From Patescibacteria group bacterium (GTDB lineage: Bacteria; Patescibacteriota; Minisyncoccia; Phycocordibacterales; PALSA-1337), in assembly GCA_004298345.1 (NCBI GenBank), contig SCTV01000002.1, forward strand, positions 1-17,610: DNA of 17,610 nt. The letters run 5' to 3'. Position numbers and translations under genes: made by a program. Every line of letters begins with the position of its first letter. Positions within the stretch are counted from its first letter, which is position 1. The notes below the pieces were generated by a model. The model saw only the letters and a list, made by a program, of their open reading frames with translations, did no database searches and had not been told where the DNA came from. Shown here piece after piece: positions 14,394 through 17,610 of the stretch.

Positions 14394-15086
14394 ATGCAAG
14401 AAAAGGCTTGGGAAAAAGAATATCAAAAACCAAAGCTCGTCACCGGTGGTGACGAGCCGCAAACCTCTGTCAGAGATTTTGTACGATTTTTGAGAAAAGA
14501 AGAAAAGGTAAACCTCGATGGTCTCCGTGTTCTCGACCTCGGCTCAGGTGGTGGCAAAAATAGTATTTATCTCGCCGAACATGGAGCGCTCGTGACTGGT
14601 ATGGAAATTTCTAGTACCGCGATAGAAAAAGCCCGAGCTCGCGTACGCGAGCTCGAGCTCCCCGTCCCATCAGTCACTTTTTTAAAACACTCAATCGGCG
14701 AACCATATCCTTTTCCCGACAATAGTTTTGACCTCCTTCTCGATGTCACCTCCTCCAATTCTCTCGACCAAAGCGAGCGTGCTGTCTATCTAAAAGAGTG
14801 TCACCGCGTTCTCGCCCCTCACGGGCACTTTTTTGTCCGAACACTTTGCAAAGACGGTGACGAAAATGCCAAAAATCTTTTGAAACAAAATCCGGGGCCC
14901 GAGCCTGAGACGTACTACATGCCCGAGCTCGATCTTTTTGAGCGAGTATGGAGTCGTGAGGATTTTCTTGCCACTTACTCGCCTCTTTTTATCATTCAGT
15001 CACTCGAAAAAAGTACTCAATATACGCGGTTCAATAATCGTAGCTACAAACGCAACTTTTGGCTGGCGTATTTGGTAAAGGGGTAG
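14394..15086 (+). CDS. Class I SAM-dependent methyltransferase
   Basis: From the ATG at 14394 the product has 230 residues. Motif I is VLDLGSGGG (46-54), followed by the strand-2 acidic residue in VTGMEIS (E71), FDLLLDVTSSNSL as the motif II region, and ECHRVLAPHGHFFVRT as the post-III region. This matches small-molecule methyltransferases of the Methyltransf_11/25 type. The C-terminal part (TYYMPELDLFERVWSREDF to NFWLAYLVKG) is an extra ~60-residue cap that may define the acceptor, which is unknown. An earlier in-frame ATG at 14337 lies upstream of the predicted transcription start and encodes an unlikely peptide, so it is rejected. A weak GAAAG precedes the chosen ATG. The gene is transcribed divergently from the metallo-beta-lactamase-fold gene. 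Confidence 0.85.
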   Translation: MQEKAWEKEYQKPKLVTGGDEPQTSVRDFVRFLRKEEKVNLDGLRVLDLGSGGGKNSIYLAEHGALVTGMEISSTAIEKARARVRELELPVPSVTFLKHSIGEPYPFPDNSFDLLLDVTSSNSLDQSERAVYLKECHRVLAPHGHFFVRTLCKDGDENAKNLLKQNPGPEPETYYMPELDLFERVWSREDFLATYSPLFIIQSLEKSTQYTRFNNRSYKRNFWLAYLVKG

Positions 15087-15117
15087 AAGCAAGATTTACG
15101 ATTCATGATTCACGAAT
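15083..15117. repeat. Dispersed intergenic repeat, copy 2
   Basis: The sequence starts with GTAGAAGCAAGATTTACGAT and continues with TCATGATTCACGAAT. It begins at the stop codon of the methyltransferase. Its 3' half matches copy 1 (17 of 18 bases at 13672-13689), and its GTAGA...AAGATTTA...GATTCACGAAT frame matches copy 3 at 17186-17222. Confidence 0.55.
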
Positions 15118-15124
15118 GAACCAA

Positions 15125-15154
15125 TCCCCCGAAAATCAGTAGATTTTCGGGGGA
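15125..15154 (+). terminator. Stem-loop of the TCAGYAGA family after the methyltransferase
   Basis: A perfect 13-bp stem TCCCCCGAAAATC with its complement is closed by AGTA. It lies 38 nt after the stop at 15086. It lacks a long T-run. In the sense of the upstream gene the loop reads TCAGTAGA, the same orientation as in the other copies. Confidence 0.65.
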
Positions 15155-15409
15155 AATCACATTTATACTGAAAAATACAATATAGCTCTAATTAGCCATA
15201 TTCAACGGCTCATTAAGCTAATGAGCCGTTGGAACCTCTAAATAAGCAAAGCTTTTTAAACGGCTCTCAGACGCTGTGAACAAGAGTACTTGTTTCAAGC
15301 GCCGTCTACAGGTGCACATCTACTAGATGATGTGCCTTCTCGCTCGTTGAAATAAAAAAGGTCTTTCGAACCCTACCTGCAAGGAGATCGACCCGCACAA
15401 TGACAAGTA
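15155..15409. other. Non-coding run of tandem stem-loops
   Basis: No gene is supported here. Three further stem-loops follow the one at 15125-15154. The first is a perfect 13-bp stem CAACGGCTCATTA (15203-15215) with TAATGAGCCGTTG (15219-15231). The second is an imperfect long hairpin, 15269-15307, with ACAAG-AGTA-CTTGT at its tip. The third is GCACATC with GATGTGC (about 15313-15334). The stretch could be a terminator cluster or a structured non-coding RNA. No tRNA, tmRNA or other known RNA family could be recognised. Confidence 0.45.
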
Positions 15410-15691
15410 TTAAAAAACCCTGCCGGACCTAATGTGAAGCGCATATGAGTCTTTGGGTTTATGTGCAAAAGCTTGCACCATCGCCTGACTCAAAAATTCG
15501 CGCTGAAACTCCTGAGCTTTGAAAGTTAGTCTTTGTGCCGTGCCATCTTTTCTTTCACCTTGACCACCAATAATCCTGGCTTCAAAAGGTTCAGATGCGA
15601 TGTTTACGCCAGGACAAACCCCCTTGATCACTCTTAACAACCCCTCGTAAGAGTCACCATCAACCAACACGATAAAAGAAATTTCTTCCAT
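15410..15691 (-). CDS. Hypothetical 93-residue protein
   Basis: This open frame begins MEEISFIVLVDGDSYEGLLR and has a purine-rich AGGAAAAGG about 7-15 nt before the ATG, a plausible Shine-Dalgarno site. The N-terminal half alternates hydrophobic strands with turns (ISFIVLVDGDSYEGLLRVIKGVCPGVNI), which reads like a small alpha/beta domain. The second half (AQEFQREFLSQAMVQAF) looks helical. No known family is recognised, and there is no signal peptide or membrane segment. It is flanked by non-coding DNA on both sides, has no operon partner, and is divergent from rpsA. The composition is protein-like, but the gene could still be spurious. Confidence 0.5.
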   Translation of the reverse strand: MEEISFIVLVDGDSYEGLLRVIKGVCPGVNIASEPFEARIIGGQGERKDGTAQRLTFKAQEFQREFLSQAMVQAFAHKPKDSYALHIRSGRVF

Positions 15692-15966
15692 AACTTGAGC
15701 CTTTTCCTGAGAACCACCAAAGCAGCCAGACCGCTTCTATCCGTAAATTACGTTACCAAGAAAAACAAATTTTGTAAATAGTGAGGAGAAGCTATCTCAG
15801 ACCAGCACCACCTCCTATAATAATGTGGACATTTTCCCTCTTTTAATATATACTCCTCGTGTTATTAACAACCGGTAGATGTAACCCCGCACATTTGATT
15901 ATTAGCAATAAAACATCGCGATTAGGCGAGTTTTAAATAAAAAGCGGAGCATCTAGCGTAATACAT
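15692..15966. other. Divergent intergenic region with rpsA promoter and leader
   Basis: The best plus-strand promoter is TGGACA (15826-15831), 17 bp, TATACT (15849-15854). It gives a leader of about 105 nt before the rpsA ATG at 15967. The leader contains short complementary pairs (GATGT/ACATC, TTATT-AGC-AATAA, TCGC-GATTAG-GCGA) but no recognised riboswitch. S1 genes are often autoregulated through their leaders, which is an inference here. A promoter for the minus-strand 93-residue ORF was not clear. Confidence 0.5.
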
Positions 15967-17181
15967 ATGTTAGAAAAATTAAAAGAGAAGATTGCAGGAA
16001 TTAAGGGTTCAAAAGTAGAAGAAACAGTAGAAGAGAAGACGGTCACAAAGAAAGCATCGACAAAAAAGGTGGTTACTGACGAGAGTACCGAAGCAGAAAA
16101 AGAGCTTCGTCTCAAAAAGGACACGGTCATGTCAAAAATCGTAAATGACAGCATTACCCCGCCAGGTATCGGTGATATCGTCGAGGGTCCGGTCATTGCT
16201 ATCGAAAAATCCGGTGTCTATATCGACCTCACCCCATACGGTACCGGTATTATTTATGGACGTGAATACATCAGCGCACGAGATGTAGTAAAAAAGATGA
16301 ACATTGGCGACAAAGTCAGTGCCAAAGTCGTCGACGTAGACAACAAAGAAGGCTATATCGAACTCTCTCTCAAGGAAGCTCGACAAGCATTGATCTGGAG
16401 TGAAGCGGAAGAGCTGATCAAAAACAAAACCACTCTCGAGCTTCCTGTCCAGGAAGCCAACAAAGGAGGTCTCATCATCTCATGGCAAGGTATCATCGGA
16501 TTCCTTCCTGCATCACAGCTCAAGACCGAGCACTACCCTCGCGTAGCAGATGGAGACAAAGACAAAATCCTCGAAGAGCTCAAGAAAATGGTGGGTCAGA
16601 AAATTTCAGTATGTATGATTTCTGCACTTCCAAAAGAAGGCAAGCTCATCTTCTCTGAAAAGAGTCCTGAACACAAAGAAAAGGAAAAAATTATCGGTAA
16701 ATACAAAGTCGGTGATGAAGTTTCTGGAACAGTCACCGGCATGGTGGACTTTGGAGTATTCGTAAAGCTCGAAGAAGGTCTCGAAGGTCTCGTGCACATC
16801 TCTGAGATCAACTGGTCACTCGTCGAGGATCCACGACTTCTCTTTAAGGTGGGTGAAAAAGTAAAGGTGAAAATTATTGAGATCAAGGAAAATAAGATTT
16901 CATTGTCTCTCAAGGCACTCAAGGAAAATCCATGGGTAGAGGCAGCGACAAAGTACAAAAAAGATAGTGTGGTAGACGGTGTGATTATCAAATTCAACAA
17001 ACACGGTGCGCTCGCTAGTGTGGAAGAAGGTATCGCCGGTCTCGTCCATATTTCTGAATTTGGTACTGAAGCAAAGATGAAGACTCAGCTTGAGCTCGGT
17101 AAGACTTACAGCTTCAAGATCACTCTCTTTGATCCAAAGGAGCAGAAAATGGCACTTTCTTTTGTGGGAGGAAAGAAGTAA
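15967..17181 (+). CDS. rpsA: Ribosomal protein S1, four S1 domains
   Basis: The 404-residue product is an RNA-binding ribosomal protein that helps load mRNA on the 30S subunit. After a Lys/Glu-rich N-terminal tail (1-60) come four OB-fold S1 domains, at about 68-136, 153-231, 247-316 and 332-400. Domain 3 is the most canonical, with GDEVSGTVTGMVDFGVFVKL, then GLEGLVHISE and KVKIIEIKENKISLSLKAL. Domain 4 repeats the pattern (GIAGLVHISEF). Domain 2 is divergent (LIISWQGIIGFLPASQL), as is usual for the second repeat of bacterial S1. E. coli S1 has six domains, so this is a short form. No strong Shine-Dalgarno precedes the ATG; a GCGGAG lies about 18 nt upstream. It is apparently a single-gene unit with a strong terminator. 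Confidence 0.93.
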   Translation: MLEKLKEKIAGIKGSKVEETVEEKTVTKKASTKKVVTDESTEAEKELRLKKDTVMSKIVNDSITPPGIGDIVEGPVIAIEKSGVYIDLTPYGTGIIYGREYISARDVVKKMNIGDKVSAKVVDVDNKEGYIELSLKEARQALIWSEAEELIKNKTTLELPVQEANKGGLIISWQGIIGFLPASQLKTEHYPRVADGDKDKILEELKKMVGQKISVCMISALPKEGKLIFSEKSPEHKEKEKIIGKYKVGDEVSGTVTGMVDFGVFVKLEEGLEGLVHISEINWSLVEDPRLLFKVGEKVKVKIIEIKENKISLSLKALKENPWVEAATKYKKDSVVDGVIIKFNKHGALASVEEGIAGLVHISEFGTEAKMKTQLELGKTYSFKITLFDPKEQKMALSFVGGKK

Positions 17182-17185
17182 TTGG

Positions 17186-17222
17186 GTAGATTCAAAAAGT
17201 AAGATTTAAGATTCACGAATAG
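17186..17222. repeat. Dispersed intergenic repeat, copy 3
   Basis: The contiguous copy begins GTAGATTCAAAAAGTAAGAT, continues TTAAGATTCACGAATAG, and starts 4 nt after the rpsA stop. It joins the two halves that are separated at 13616-13691, and shares GATTCACGAAT with 15107-15117. Confidence 0.55.
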
Positions 17223-17234
17223 GAAGATAAAAAA

Positions 17235-17276
17235 CCCAACAAAAAAACCGCCCCGAAACGCGGTTTTTTTGTTGGG
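17235..17276. terminator. Strong bidirectional terminator between rpsA and pth
   Basis: A perfect 17-bp stem (CCCAACAAAAAAACCGC, 17235-17251, with 17260-17276) has an 8-nt loop. The stem itself carries A7/T7 runs, so both strands read GCGG followed by T7. It serves the convergent rpsA and pth genes. Confidence 0.9.
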
Positions 17277-17324
17277 GGATTTTTTCACTCCCTAAAGACT
17301 ATTATCTAACAACTATCAACCGAC

Positions 17325-17610
17325 CTAAAGTCCATTAAACTCGCTCATCGCTTTTTCTCTGCCGTGCTCTATTAATACGGAAAGCCCTTCGCTCACCTTT
17401 TTCGCTGTTTTCTTGAGAATATCCAGTTCAGCTTTTTTAAATGGCGCCACAATAAAATCCCCGACCACTTCCCCTCCAGTCGGCTTTTTTATTTTTCCTC
17501 CCGCAGTCACCGGAGAGATTCCCATGCGCACTCGGACAAAAGCTTCGGTCCCCACTGCCCTGATCACAGACTCGACACCCTTGTGTCCACCAGAACTTTT
17601 ATTGAACGAA
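17325..17610 (-). CDS. pth: Peptidyl-tRNA hydrolase, C-terminal half (partial)
   Basis: The frame is open to the right edge, so the gene starts outside the window; about 95 of an expected ~190 codons are seen. The visible part starts SFNKSSGGHKGVESVIRAVG and continues TEAFVRVRMGISP, the Pth signature 'GGHNG..S....lGT..F.R.R.GI'. PTGGEVVGDFIVAPFKKAE then matches the family's lid and C-terminal helix region. Pth frees tRNA from prematurely released peptidyl-tRNA in the cytoplasm. The catalytic His and Asp lie upstream and cannot be checked. The Asn of GGHNG (Asn114 in E. coli Pth) is Lys here. The gene is convergent with rpsA and shares its terminator. Confidence 0.93.
   Translation of the reverse strand, partial: SFNKSSGGHKGVESVIRAVGTEAFVRVRMGISPVTAGGKIKKPTGGEVVGDFIVAPFKKAELDILKKTAKKVSEGLSVLIEHGREKAMSEFNGL

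Noticed and set aside
14355..14462. Upstream start adding 36 residues to the metallo-beta-lactamase-fold protein
   Set aside because: It lies upstream of the leaderless promoter; the family normally begins at the short MxITHHGG-like strand.
15358..15395. tRNA- or tmRNA-like T-arm (GGGTTCGAAA on the minus strand)
   Set aside because: The flanking bases do not form the required 5-bp T-stem and no acceptor, D or anticodon arms could be built.

Overview
The window looks like a chromosomal piece of a Patescibacteria (CPR) bacterium, probably of the Parcubacteria/Paceibacteria type. This is an inference from gene style: a four-domain ribosomal protein S1, tiny single-span membrane proteins, a very large secreted protein ending in an Ig-like module of the kind common in that group, promoters placed so that transcripts would start at the start codon, and TGA used as a stop, which argues against the code-4/25 lineages. 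No rRNA, tRNA, CRISPR array or transposase gene was found.

Layout. 1-1905: a minus-strand operon of a class I methyltransferase, a membrane-anchored family 1 solute-binding protein, and the first codons of a further membrane or secreted protein running off the left edge. 1968-2131: three stem-loops. 2149-4641: gyrA with its own promoter. 4736-6504: two compact, GC-richer transcription units for a secreted protein and a PEGA lipoprotein, each with a near-consensus promoter, a leader stem-loop and a terminator. 6505-6727: a dense set of nested inverted repeats. 6762-13213: a 2021-residue secreted protein (LamG-like domain, YD/RHS-like repeats, two GDCED transglutaminase/LapG-like domains, Cys-rich modules, Ig-like end) followed 8 bp later by a small membrane-anchored coiled-coil protein. 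13326-15086: a one-span small protein, a degenerate UlaG-like metallo-beta-lactamase-fold protein, and a divergent methyltransferase sharing an overlapping promoter. 15087-15409: a tandem run of stem-loops. 15410-17610: an unrecognised 93-residue ORF, rpsA, a strong bidirectional terminator, and the 3' part of pth.

The housekeeping genes (gyrA, rpsA, pth) are ordinary. The interesting content is the envelope/secretome block (4772-13595) and the intergenic DNA. Six intergenic stem-loops share one loop core (TCAGYAGA), five of them in the same orientation relative to the gene they follow. One 223-bp locus has two long stems that compete for the same bases. Three genes appear to be leaderless. 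A short repeat recurs at three gene boundaries. Best candidates for something undescribed are the TCAGYAGA hairpin family, the 6505-6727 palindrome cluster, and the giant protein with tandem GDCED domains plus its small membrane partner.
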